64,000 bases of DNA from Pasteurellaceae bacterium (GTDB lineage Bacteria; Pseudomonadota; Gammaproteobacteria; Enterobacterales; Pasteurellaceae). Shown one piece after another: positions 1 through 8,270 of the stretch. Position 1 is the first letter of the stretch. Every line of letters starts with the position of its first letter. Position numbers and translations under genes: made by a program. The stretch lies in the NCBI GenBank assembly GCA_900756155.1, contig CAAEJV010000017.1:124001-188000 (forward strand), in the 5' to 3' direction. The notes under the pieces are model-generated. The model had not been told where the DNA came from. It worked only from the letters and a program-made list of their open reading frames with translations, and searched no databases.

Positions 1-67
1 ACAAGCGATCGAAATAAGCATCTTTATTTTTGAGATTAGTAATTAAATCGCGAAATTCAGGAAACAT
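1..67 (-). CDS. YdcH/DUF465-family small protein, N-terminal part only
   Basis: The reverse strand starts with ATG at 67 and reads MFPEFRDLITNLKNKDAYF before leaving the window, 22 codons in. This matches the start of the YdcH (DUF465) family, short helical proteins of about 70-75 residues with an MFPEYRDLI-type N terminus; their function is not established. A good ribosome site (AGGAG) lies 7 bases upstream of the ATG. The gene diverges from serS. The family call rests on the first 22 residues only. Confidence 0.7.
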   Translation of the reverse strand, partial: MFPEFRDLITNLKNKDAYFDRL

Positions 68-175
68 AGGTTACTCCTCTTGGTTAACGTTCATTTTCAT
101 TATAGAACTTTTTTTTGCTGTTTCTAGTGTCTCATTCTCAGAATTTGACAGAGATCACAAAATTAAATCATGGCA

Positions 176-184
176 AAGTGCGGT
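176..184 (+). repeat. DNA uptake signal sequence, single copy
   Basis: Perfect AAGTGCGGT core in the ydcH-serS intergenic region, in the longer context AAAGTGCGGTCAT. Pasteurellaceae of the H. influenzae type preferentially take up DNA carrying this 9-mer. The rest of positions 68-305 shows no gene that I can support. Confidence 0.9.
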
Positions 185-305
185 CATAAAATGGGATGTT
201 TTTGACGAGATTAATAAAAGAAAAATCAGGGTTTTAACTGGTTTATTTGCTCAAAGCACGCTAGAATAAAGGTATCTGTTTCATAATGAAAAATAGGGAA
301 TTCCA

Positions 306-1595
306 ATGATCGATCCAAATTTACTCCGTAATAATCTGGCTGAAGTAGCAGAGAAATTAAAAGTAAAACGTAACTTTATTCTTGATACGGAAAAACTTAC
401 CGCATTAGAAGAACAACGCAAAGATTTACAAGTAAAAACTGAAACATTACAAGCAGAACGTAACGCGCATTCCAAAGCCATTGGTGCGGCAAAAGCACGT
501 GGTGAAGACATTGCACCATTATTGGCTGAAGTAGATAACATGGGCGAACAGCTTAATGAAGCGAAAACCCAACTTGATGCGGTGTTAGCCGAAATCAATC
601 AAATCGCATTAAGCATTCCAAACCTTCCAGCAGATGAAGTGCCATTAGGTAAAGATGATACTGAAAATAAAGAAATTTTACGTTGGGGTACGCCGCGTAC
701 ATTTGATTTTGATATCAAAGATCACGTGTCATTAGGTGAAGATGCCAATGGCTTAGATTTTGCTGCAGGGGCTAAATTAGCAGGTGCGCGCTTTGCGGTA
801 ATGAAAGGTCAAATTGCTAAAATGCACCGTGCATTAGCACAATTTATGTTAGATCTTCATACCGAACAACATGGCTATTTGGAAACTTATGTGCCTTATT
901 TAGTTAACCATGCGACCCTTTATGGTACAGGCCAATTACCAAAATTCGGTGAAGATCTATTCCATACTTTAGCGTTAGAAGGTGAGCAACCTTACGCATT
1001 AATTCCAACAGCGGAAGTGCCGGTAACTAACCTTGTACGTGATGTGATTATTGATGAAGCAGAGTTGCCAATCAAAATGACTGCACATACACCATGTTTC
1101 CGTTCTGAAGCGGGATCTTATGGTCGTGATACCCGTGGTTTAATTCGTATGCACCAATTCGATAAAGTGGAAATGGTACAAATCGTTGATCCAGATAAAT
1201 CAATGGAAGCGCTTGAAGAATTAACAGGCCATGCAGAAAAAGTATTACAACTTTTAAATCTACCATATCGTAAAGTATTACTTTGTACCGGTGATATGGG
1301 CGTTGGTTCTTGCAAAACTTACGACTTAGAAGTGTGGGTGCCAGCACAAGATACTTACCGTGAGATTTCTTCTTGCTCTAACATGTGGGATTTCCAAGCG
1401 CGTCGTATGCAAGCTCGTTGCAAAGCGAAAGGAGATAAGAAAACTCGCTTAGTACATACATTGAATGGCTCTGGTTTAGCGGTAGGCCGTACATTAGTGG
1501 CCGTGCTTGAGAACTATCAAAATGCAGACGGCTCGATTACGGTGCCAGAAGTATTACGTCCTTACATGGGCGGATTAGAAGTGATCTGCAAATAA
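306..1595 (+). CDS. serS: Seryl-tRNA synthetase
   Basis: Cytoplasmic class II aminoacyl-tRNA synthetase that charges tRNA-Ser and tRNA-Sec with serine. At 429 residues it has the usual bacterial length (E. coli 430). The N-terminal 110 residues form the long antiparallel coiled coil that grips the tRNA arm (charged EEQRKDLQVKTETLQAERN region). The catalytic core follows, with class II motif 2 around FRSEAGSYGRDTRGLIRMHQF and motif 3 ending in NGSGLAVGRTLVAVLEN. The ATG is the first one in frame and begins the typical MIDPNLLR. It is followed directly by a hairpin terminator and appears to be monocistronic. Confidence 0.98.
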   Translation: MIDPNLLRNNLAEVAEKLKVKRNFILDTEKLTALEEQRKDLQVKTETLQAERNAHSKAIGAAKARGEDIAPLLAEVDNMGEQLNEAKTQLDAVLAEINQIALSIPNLPADEVPLGKDDTENKEILRWGTPRTFDFDIKDHVSLGEDANGLDFAAGAKLAGARFAVMKGQIAKMHRALAQFMLDLHTEQHGYLETYVPYLVNHATLYGTGQLPKFGEDLFHTLALEGEQPYALIPTAEVPVTNLVRDVIIDEAELPIKMTAHTPCFRSEAGSYGRDTRGLIRMHQFDKVEMVQIVDPDKSMEALEELTGHAEKVLQLLNLPYRKVLLCTGDMGVGSCKTYDLEVWVPAQDTYREISSCSNMWDFQARRMQARCKAKGDKKTRLVHTLNGSGLAVGRTLVAVLENYQNADGSITVPEVLRPYMGGLEVICK

Positions 1596-1619
1596 TCAAA
1601 AATATATTAATTCAATTTA

Positions 1620-1646
1620 GGGCTAATGTTTATTAGCCCTTTCTTT
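1620..1646 (+). terminator. serS intrinsic terminator
   Basis: Perfect 7-bp stem GGGCTAA/TTAGCCC with a 6-base loop, followed by TTTCTTTC, 24 bases after the serS stop. Confidence 0.85.
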
Positions 1647-1751
1647 CATTTAGAGCAATGAGATTTTTATTCTAGTATTTGAGATAAATCCACATCAATA
1701 TTCACGCATTTATAGGTAATCTTATAAGGTACCAATTTTAGGAGAATAATA

Positions 1752-2696
1752 ATGACTGATAAACGACCTTTTCCTTTGCCAACTGGGTATTTCGCGATTC
1801 CATTAGGCTTGGGTGCCTTGTCTTTAGCCTGGCTGCATATGGGCGATACGCTCTCTTTTTCTCGAAATGTAAGTGATATTATTGGATTAATTTCTATTTC
1901 AGTATGGGCGCTTTTCGTCTTGCTTTATATTTATAAAATGATTTATTTCTTTCACGAAGTTCGAGATGAATATTGCTGTCCGATACGTTTTTCTTTTCTT
2001 GCCTTAATACCGATTACAACGATGTTAAGCGGGGATATTCTGTATCGTTGGTTTCCTCTCATTGGTGAGGGATTAATTTGGATCGGTACAATTGGGCAAT
2101 TATTGTTTGCTTCAGTGCGTATTAGTGCATTATGGAAAGATGGCACATTTGAGCAGAAATCGACACTGCCACCATTTTATTTGCCCTCTGTCGCGACTAA
2201 TTTCACCAGTGCCTCATCATTAGCCTTATTAGGCTATCAAGATCTAGGCTATTTGTTCTTAGGGGCGGGGATGATTGCGTGGATTATTTATGAACCGGTG
2301 TTATTCCAACGTTTACGAGTGTTGCAGATTGAACCACAATTTCGTCCAACAATGGGGATCATTCTTGCCCCAGCATTTGTGGGCTCGTCGGCTTACTTAT
2401 CGCTTAATGGAGGCGAGATCGATCTTTTCGTTAAGCTCTTATGGGGATACGGTTTTTTACAAATGTTCTTTTTAATTCGTTTGTTCCCTTGGATTAGTGA
2501 AAAAGGACTGAATATTGGGTTCTGGGCTTTTTCATTCGGATTAGCTTCTTTAGCGAATGGGGCTGTTTCTTTTGTTCATCATAACGTACTTAGCGGGTTG
2601 GCAAACGGTGCATTTATCTTTGCTAACTTGATGATTGGTGGGTTAGTACTGATGACGCTAGGAAAGCTCTTAAAAGGACAATTTTGGTTAAAGTAG
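1752..2696 (+). CDS. tehA: TehA, SLAC1/TDT-family anion channel (tellurite resistance)
   Basis: Inner-membrane protein of the tellurite-resistance/dicarboxylate transporter family. Its H. influenzae homologue is the structural model for plant SLAC1 anion channels. The 314 residues form ten hydrophobic segments. The start MTDKRPFPLPTGYF, the stretch RFSFIALIPITTML-like at 79-92, and PFYLPSVATNFTSASSLALLGY at 141-162 are hallmarks of this family. Phe262 (WAFSFGLAS, 258-266) occupies the position of the pore-gating phenylalanine known from H. influenzae TehA. A good AGGAG lies before the ATG. No tehB lies beside it. Tellurite resistance may be incidental to anion transport. Confidence 0.95.
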   Translation: MTDKRPFPLPTGYFAIPLGLGALSLAWLHMGDTLSFSRNVSDIIGLISISVWALFVLLYIYKMIYFFHEVRDEYCCPIRFSFLALIPITTMLSGDILYRWFPLIGEGLIWIGTIGQLLFASVRISALWKDGTFEQKSTLPPFYLPSVATNFTSASSLALLGYQDLGYLFLGAGMIAWIIYEPVLFQRLRVLQIEPQFRPTMGIILAPAFVGSSAYLSLNGGEIDLFVKLLWGYGFLQMFFLIRLFPWISEKGLNIGFWAFSFGLASLANGAVSFVHHNVLSGLANGAFIFANLMIGGLVLMTLGKLLKGQFWLK

Positions 2697-2705
2697 TTTA
2701 AACAA

Positions 2706-2738
2706 AAAGTGCGGTTAAAAATGACCGCACTTTTTTAT
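2706..2738. terminator. Bidirectional terminator made of inverted uptake signals
   Basis: AAAAGTGCGGT and its inverse ACCGCACTTTT face each other across about 9 bases, with A- and T-runs on the two sides. It ends tehA on the plus strand and the GntR-type gene on the minus strand. Both arms carry the 9-base uptake signal core. Confidence 0.88.
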
Positions 2739-2776
2739 GAATTTTTTTAAATCACAGCTTATCATTTACAAAAAAA

Positions 2777-3490
2777 CTAGACATGTCGTTTTGCTGTTGA
2801 TGTAAATGCAATTTTATCTGGTCGATAGCTAATACTCCCATATTGAAATGGTCGACCATCTGCCAAATAAGTGGTGCTCGTCACATTCACAACCATGTCA
2901 TACTCACCAAGATCGATCGCTTTTTTTTCTTCTTCGTTTGCATAGCGAAAGACAATTTTTCGTTGTGAGTGGCTAATTTTTAATTTTAATTCGTTTTCCA
3001 GGTAGTGATAAATAGAGTGTTCTGCGATTTCTCGACTAATAAACGGCACGATGCGGCGATCAAAATAAGAAACCTCATATTCAACGGCTTCGCCATCAAT
3101 TTCACGCAGACGAGCAATGCGGTAGAAATCGATCTGATCATCGACATTAAAAATATGCATCAGCTCTTCTTCACCTTGCACAATATACAAGCTGGTTAAT
3201 GTAGTTTTTACTTGGTGTGTTGAGGCACTATTTAATTCGCTAACGGTTTTAATTTCAGAAAGCATTTGTGGTTTAGATAAATCATGTTCTAAAACAATCG
3301 AATTTCGGCCTTGTTGCTTTTGAATGTAGCCATCAATTTCAAGTAAAGAAAGCGCTTTTCGAATAGTATCCTTGGAAAAACCATAGCTTTGCATGAGTTC
3401 ATTTTCACTCGGGAGTTCTTGCAATGGTGCTAAATTACCATTATTAATTTGGCTTTTTATCTCGTTATAGACCTGCTTGTACTTGCTCAT
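2777..3490 (-). CDS. GntR/HutC-family repressor (TreR-like) of the glucan cassette
   Basis: 237-residue regulator. Residues 1-68 form the GntR winged helix (LPSENELMQSYGFSKDTIRKAL at 26-47), and residues 95-235 fit the UTRA effector-binding domain (IARLREIDGEAVEYEVSYFDR; final Y-RPDKI). The layout resembles TreR and related sugar repressors of Gram-positive bacteria. It is divergently transcribed from the glucanotransferase/phosphorylase gene across a 195-bp region with two palindromes, so control of that cassette and of itself is a strong inference. The effector is unknown; a phosphorylated glucose or maltose derivative is plausible. ATG with AGGAT upstream. Confidence 0.85.
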   Translation of the reverse strand: MSKYKQVYNEIKSQINNGNLAPLQELPSENELMQSYGFSKDTIRKALSLLEIDGYIQKQQGRNSIVLEHDLSKPQMLSEIKTVSELNSASTHQVKTTLTSLYIVQGEEELMHIFNVDDQIDFYRIARLREIDGEAVEYEVSYFDRRIVPFISREIAEHSIYHYLENELKLKISHSQRKIVFRYANEEEKKAIDLGEYDMVVNVTSTTYLADGRPFQYGSISYRPDKIAFTSTAKRHV

Positions 3491-3556
3491 TTTTAATCCT
3501 TTTATCGACCGTTCGTTCCATAGGTGTCGTTATAGCATATCATAAAATCATAAATG

Positions 3557-3568
3557 TTATACGTATAA
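3557..3568. promoter_or_regulatory. Putative repressor operator 1
   Basis: Perfect 12-bp palindrome TTATACGTATAA between the divergent GntR-type gene and the glucan operon. Its TACGTA core recurs in operator 2. GntR/HutC regulators bind short AT-rich palindromes of this kind; assignment to the neighbouring regulator is inference. Confidence 0.55.
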
Positions 3569-3570
3569 AA

Positions 3571-3586
3571 TGTGACAAAAGTCACA
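3571..3586. promoter_or_regulatory. CRP binding site of the glucan cassette
   Basis: TGTGACAAAAGTCACA matches both half-sites of the CRP consensus (TGTGA-N6-TCACA) without a mismatch and has A/T-rich flanks. It lies between the two TACGTA palindromes, centred about 80 bases upstream of the predicted start of transcription of the glucan operon. Confidence 0.8.
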
Positions 3587-3605
3587 CATTTACGAAAATG
3601 TCATT

Positions 3606-3652
3606 AACTTTTACGTATAAGTTGTTGCATAAAAATACGTTTAGGTTAGAAT
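3606..3652 (+). promoter_or_regulatory. Promoter of the glucan cassette with operator 2
   Basis: Operator 2 is AACTTTTACGTATAAGTT (3606-3623), an 18-bp dyad with one mismatched pair, abutting a -35 like TTGCAT (3625-3630). A -10 like TAGAAT follows (3647-3652) with a 16-base spacer. A repressor bound here would block polymerase. The 5' end has not been mapped. Confidence 0.55.
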
Positions 3653-3685
3653 GAGCCAAAATGATAACTTCCTAGAGGAAATATT

Positions 3686-6600
3686 ATGCTTACTCGTTCA
3701 AGTGGTGTTCTTATGCACATTACCTCACTACCAAATGCATTCGGAATTGGTAGTTTTGGGCAATCGGCTTATGATTTTGTCGATTTTTTAGTTGAAACTA
3801 AACAAACTTATTGGCAAATTCTTCCACTGACCACCACTAGTTATGGTGATTCACCTTATCAATCTTTCTCTGCAATCGCAGGCAATACTCACTTTATTGA
3901 TTTTGATTTATTAACCCAAATGGGGTTATTGAAAGAAGCGGATTATGCCTCAGTCAATTTTGGTGATGATCCAACTAGCGTTGATTATGAACGTATCTTC
4001 TCTGCGCGCCGTCCAATTTTAGAAACGGCAGTGAAACATTTTTTAGCGAATCAATCATTCCAAGCTGATTTCAAGAGTTTTGAGAAAAACAACCGCTTGT
4101 GGCTAGACGATTTTGCTGAGTTTATGGCAATTAAAGAGCATTTCGGCAATCAAGCATTACAAAAATGGGCTGATAAAAAAGCGGTAGCGCGTGATCCAAA
4201 AACATTAGAAAAATATCGCACCATGTTAGCGGATCAAATTCAGTACTTTAAAGTGACGCAATATTTCTTCTTCAAACAATGGGGCGAATTAAAAGATTAC
4301 GCGAATCAAAGGGGCATTAAGATCATCGGTGATATGCCGATTTATGTGGCGGCAGATAGCGTTGAAGTTTGGACAAAACCAGAACTCTTCCAATTAGATA
4401 AAGAACGTAATCCGCTTTTTGTTGCTGGGGTTCCAGCCGATCAATTCAGTGCAACGGGGCAGCTTTGGGGCAACCCGCTTTACGATTGGGAAGAACATAA
4501 AAAACAAGGCTATACGTGGTGGATTCACCGTATTGAAGAAAGCTTCAAGATTTATGATGTACTCCGCATCGACCATTTCAAAGGTTTCTCCGATTATTGG
4601 CAAGTAGATGGAAAAGCTGATATTGCTAAATACGGTAGTTGGCAGCCTGGTCCGGGTTATGACTTATTCAAAGTGGTTAAAGAACAACTAGGTGATTTAC
4701 CAATTATTGCTGAAGATTTAGGTAATATTGATGAAAAAGCCAGAAAATTACTTACAGATTGTAATTATCCCGGCATGAAGATTTTGCAATTTGGCTTTGA
4801 AGATGTCAGTGGAAAAAGCTTAGATAGCCCGCATTATTGCATCCCGCATTCTATTGCTTATATAGGCACGCATGATAATGATGTGACCAATGGTTGGTAT
4901 AACGGTCTTACCGCCCAACAGCAGCAATATATCAATGATTATACGCACCGTCATAATGATGAGTCGATTTGCCAAGCAATGATTCGTCAGCTCTTTGCAA
5001 CGGTCAACAATACTGCGATTGCAACGATGCAAGATATTTTAGATTCGCCTGCGAGTTCAAGAATGAATATTCCTTCAACGATTGGTGGAAACTGGCAATG
5101 GAGAATGCAAAAATCTGATTTAACGCAAGATAAAAAAGACTTTTTAGCCAAAATGACCACGTTATATCAACGTGCTAATCAGGAAATCCCTATGATTAAA
5201 TTTAGTACATTTGTAAAAAACAAAACGAATAAATCGCTTGAACAATTAAGCGATAAAGAAACTTATATTCAATTATTAAATTACGTGAAAACACTCTCTG
5301 CAGATAAACCTAAAAACACAGGTAAACGTAAGGTTTACTATATCTCAGCTGAGTTTTTAATTGGTAAATTACTTTCTAATAACCTGATTAACCTTGGTGT
5401 GTATCAAGACATCAAAACGGAATTAGAAAGTGCGGGTAAATCATTAAGCCATATTGAAGATATTGAGCCAGAACCGTCTTTAGGAAATGGTGGGTTAGGT
5501 CGTTTGGCTTCTTGTTTTATTGATTCAATGTCTACGCTTGGCTTAAATGCTGAAGGGGTAGGTTTAAATTATCATTATGGTTTGTTCAAACAAGTCTTCA
5601 AAAAGAATGAACAACATGCAGAGCCTAATGATTGGATTGAGGATAACTCTTGGTTAATTCCAACAGATATTAGCTATGAAGTACCATTTAAGAAATTTAC
5701 ATTAACCTCTAAATTAGATCGTATTGATATTTTAGGTTATAAGAAAGATACGAAGAACTATCTCAATTTGTTTGATATTCAATCAGTGAATCCTAAACTG
5801 ATTAAAAAAGGTATCGAGTTTGATAAAACTGCGATTGAAGAAAATCTGACTTTATTCCTTTACCCAGATGATTCAGATAAAAACGGGGAATTATTACGTA
5901 TTTATCAACAATACTTCATGGTATCAAATGCGGCACAATTATTAATTGATGAAGCGATTGCGCGTGGCAGTAACTTACATGATTTAGCCGATTATGCGTA
6001 TGTACAGATCAATGATACACACCCTTCAATGGTGATTCCTGAATTAATTCGCTTATTAACCGAAAAACATCAGATTAAATTTGCAGAAGCGGTTGAAATT
6101 GTACGTAATATGGTGGGCTATACCAACCATACCATTTTGGCTGAAGCATTAGAAAAATGGCCGCTAGATTATTTAGATGAAGTCGTGCCACATTTAGTGG
6201 TGATCATTAAGAAATTAGATAAATTAGTGCGTGCAGAATATAAAGATCCAGCAGTACAAATTATTGATAAACAAAAACGAGTGCATATGGCACATATGGA
6301 TATTCACTTTTCAAATTCTGTGAATGGTGTGGCGGCGTTACATACGGAGATTTTGAAAAATTCAGAACTTAAAGCGTTCTATGCGTTGTATCCTGAAAAA
6401 TTCAATAATAAGACAAACGGCATTACTTTCCGTCGTTGGTTAGAGTTTTCTAACCAACCATTAGCGGCTTATATTAAAGAATTGATTGGCGATGAATATT
6501 TGCATGATGCAACGAAATTAGAGAAATTGTTAGCCTTTAAAGATGACAAAAAGGTTCATCAACAATTAGCGAAAATTAAGTTTGAAAACAAATTAGCACT

Positions 6601-7459
6601 AAAAGCGTACCTTAAAGAAAATAAAGGTATTGAGTTAGATGAAAATTCTATCATTGATACGCAAATTAAGCGTTTCCATGAATACAAACGCCAACAAATG
6701 AATGCGCTTTATGTAATTCACAAATACTTAGAAATTAAAGCAGGTAAATTACCAAAACGTAAAATTACGGTGATTTTTGGCGGAAAAGCTGCACCTGCTT
6801 ATGTGATTGCACAGGATATTATTCACTTAATTCTTTGCTTATCTGAGTTAATCAATAATGATCCTGAAGTGAATAAGTATTTAAACGTACATTTGGTGGA
6901 AAACTATAATGTGAGCATGGCGGAAAAACTGATTCCAGCAACCGATATTTCAGAACAAATTTCACTTGCCTCTAAAGAAGCTTCTGGTACAGGTAATATG
7001 AAATTTATGCTTAATGGCGCGTTAACCTTAGGCACAATGGATGGGGCAAATGTTGAAATTGCAGAATTAGCAGGTGCTGAAAATATCTATACATTCGGTA
7101 AAGATTCAGAAAGCATTATTAAACTTTATGAAACAGCGGGTTATGTTTCAAAAGAGTATTATGAAAACGACAAAGATATTAAAAGAGCTGTCGATTTTAT
7201 TCTGAATCCTGCAGTAGTGAAATTAGGCAATAAAACACGTTTAGAACGTCTTTATAACGAATTATTGAATAAAGACTGGTTTATGACGTTAATTGACTTT
7301 AATGCTTATGTTGAAGCGAAAGAACAAATCTTAGCCGATTATGAAGATCAAGATAGTTGGAATGAGAAGGTCGTTCAAAATATCGCAAAAGCGGGCTTCT
7401 TCTCATCTGACCGCACGATCGCTCAATATAATGCAGACATTTGGCATTGTGAGGGCTAA
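3686..7459 (+). CDS. Fused 4-alpha-glucanotransferase / maltodextrin phosphorylase
   Basis: One 1257-codon frame holds two complete enzymes. Residues 1-502 are a MalQ/MalM-type amylomaltase (GH77), with nucleophile Asp296 (RIDHFKG), acid/base Glu343 (IAEDLG) and Asp397 (GTHDND); it rearranges maltodextrins. Residues 503-1257 are an alpha-glucan phosphorylase (GT35), with the EPSLGNGGLGRL signature near 596 and PLP-binding Lys1106 (GTGNMKFMLNG); it releases glucose-1-phosphate. Both halves look most like the separate, adjacent streptococcal malM and malP products. There is no linker: the junction is IP-MIKFSTF, with an ATG at 5192 preceded by AGGAAA, so the phosphorylase may also start independently. 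First gene of an operon with the EEP and PTS genes. Confidence 0.9.
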   Translation: MLTRSSGVLMHITSLPNAFGIGSFGQSAYDFVDFLVETKQTYWQILPLTTTSYGDSPYQSFSAIAGNTHFIDFDLLTQMGLLKEADYASVNFGDDPTSVDYERIFSARRPILETAVKHFLANQSFQADFKSFEKNNRLWLDDFAEFMAIKEHFGNQALQKWADKKAVARDPKTLEKYRTMLADQIQYFKVTQYFFFKQWGELKDYANQRGIKIIGDMPIYVAADSVEVWTKPELFQLDKERNPLFVAGVPADQFSATGQLWGNPLYDWEEHKKQGYTWWIHRIEESFKIYDVLRIDHFKGFSDYWQVDGKADIAKYGSWQPGPGYDLFKVVKEQLGDLPIIAEDLGNIDEKARKLLTDCNYPGMKILQFGFEDVSGKSLDSPHYCIPHSIAYIGTHDNDVTNGWYNGLTAQQQQYINDYTHRHNDESICQAMIRQLFATVNNTAIATMQDILDSPASSRMNIPSTIGGNWQWRMQKSDLTQDKKDFLAKMTTLYQRANQEIPMIKFSTFVKNKTNKSLEQLSDKETYIQLLNYVKTLSADKPKNTGKRKVYYISAEFLIGKLLSNNLINLGVYQDIKTELESAGKSLSHIEDIEPEPSLGNGGLGRLASCFIDSMSTLGLNAEGVGLNYHYGLFKQVFKKNEQHAEPNDWIEDNSWLIPTDISYEVPFKKFTLTSKLDRIDILGYKKDTKNYLNLFDIQSVNPKLIKKGIEFDKTAIEENLTLFLYPDDSDKNGELLRIYQQYFMVSNAAQLLIDEAIARGSNLHDLADYAYVQINDTHPSMVIPELIRLLTEKHQIKFAEAVEIVRNMVGYTNHTILAEALEKWPLDYLDEVVPHLVVIIKKLDKLVRAEYKDPAVQIIDKQKRVHMAHMDIHFSNSVNGVAALHTEILKNSELKAFYALYPEKFNNKTNGITFRRWLEFSNQPLAAYIKELIGDEYLHDATKLEKLLAFKDDKKVHQQLAKIKFENKLALKAYLKENKGIELDENSIIDTQIKRFHEYKRQQMNALYVIHKYLEIKAGKLPKRKITVIFGGKAAPAYVIAQDIIHLILCLSELINNDPEVNKYLNVHLVENYNVSMAEKLIPATDISEQISLASKEASGTGNMKFMLNGALTLGTMDGANVEIAELAGAENIYTFGKDSESIIKLYETAGYVSKEYYENDKDIKRAVDFILNPAVVKLGNKTRLERLYNELLNKDWFMTLIDFNAYVEAKEQILADYEDQDSWNEKVVQNIAKAGFFSSDRTIAQYNADIWHCEG

Positions 7460-7468
7460 GGGGAAGCA

Positions 7469-8260
7469 ATGAAACTACTTACCCTGAATGTACACGCTTG
7501 GTTAGAAGCTAACCAAGCGGAAAAAATAGAGGTTCTTGCTAATACTATTGTGGAAAAGGGTTATGACATCATTGCCTTACAAGAGGTGAATCAATTGATG
7601 TCTGCTACTGCTATTTCGCCAACGTTAAAGCAAGATAACTATGGTGTCATTCTGTTAAATAAAATCAATCAACGCGTTGCACAGAAATACTCGCTTTTTT
7701 GGAGCAATTCGCATATTGGTTACGATAAATATGATGAAGGCATTGCGTTTTTAACCCGTTTGCCTGTTTATGATGTTGATGCGTTTTATTGTAGCCAACA
7801 CCAACGTCTTGACTCGATTCTCTCGCGTAAAATCATTGGCTTGACGGTAGAATATCAAGGTCAGTTAATTGAATGTTATTCTTGCCACATCAATTTGCCA
7901 AATTGTGATGGTGAAAACCAACTCGATAATGTTCGTTATATTGTAGAGCGGAGCCAAAGTGCGAATCTGAAAATCTTGATGGGCGATTTCAATACCGATG
8001 CAATAAGCGATCAACAAGCTTACCAACAAATTAAATCCTTAGGCTTATTCGATACCTTTGAAATGGCAGAACAGAAGGATAGAGGCATCACTGTAGAGAA
8101 AGCGATTGACGGCTGGAAAGGCCATAGTCAAGAAAAGCGATTAGATTATATTTTTTTAAACCAAGCAAAAAGGGTTTTATCCAGTCAGGTTATTTTTAAT
8201 GGAAAAAATAAACCGATTGTTTCCGACCATTTTGGCGTAGAAGTAGATCTCATCTTGTAG
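7469..8260 (+). CDS. Endonuclease/exonuclease/phosphatase (EEP) family hydrolase
   Basis: 263-residue metal-dependent phosphodiesterase/phosphatase fold. The EEP catalytic set is visible: Asn7 (LTLNVHAW), Glu39 (IIALQEV), His140, Asp173 and Asn175 (MGDFNTD), Asp253 and His254 (VSDHFG). It lacks a signal peptide, so it is cytoplasmic. It starts 9 bases after the fused glucan enzyme behind GGGGAAG and is followed 10 bases later by the PTS gene, so it is co-transcribed with sugar genes. Its substrate is unknown. Given the context, a sugar phosphate or nucleotide is as likely as DNA. Confidence 0.82.
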   Translation: MKLLTLNVHAWLEANQAEKIEVLANTIVEKGYDIIALQEVNQLMSATAISPTLKQDNYGVILLNKINQRVAQKYSLFWSNSHIGYDKYDEGIAFLTRLPVYDVDAFYCSQHQRLDSILSRKIIGLTVEYQGQLIECYSCHINLPNCDGENQLDNVRYIVERSQSANLKILMGDFNTDAISDQQAYQQIKSLGLFDTFEMAEQKDRGITVEKAIDGWKGHSQEKRLDYIFLNQAKRVLSSQVIFNGKNKPIVSDHFGVEVDLIL

Positions 8261-8270
8261 GAGGATTGAT

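Noticed and set aside
30..269. A 79-codon plus-strand frame before serS
   Set aside because: It runs across the start of the ydcH-like gene and intergenic AT-rich DNA, has no ribosome site, and contains an uptake signal; it shows no protein-like conservation.
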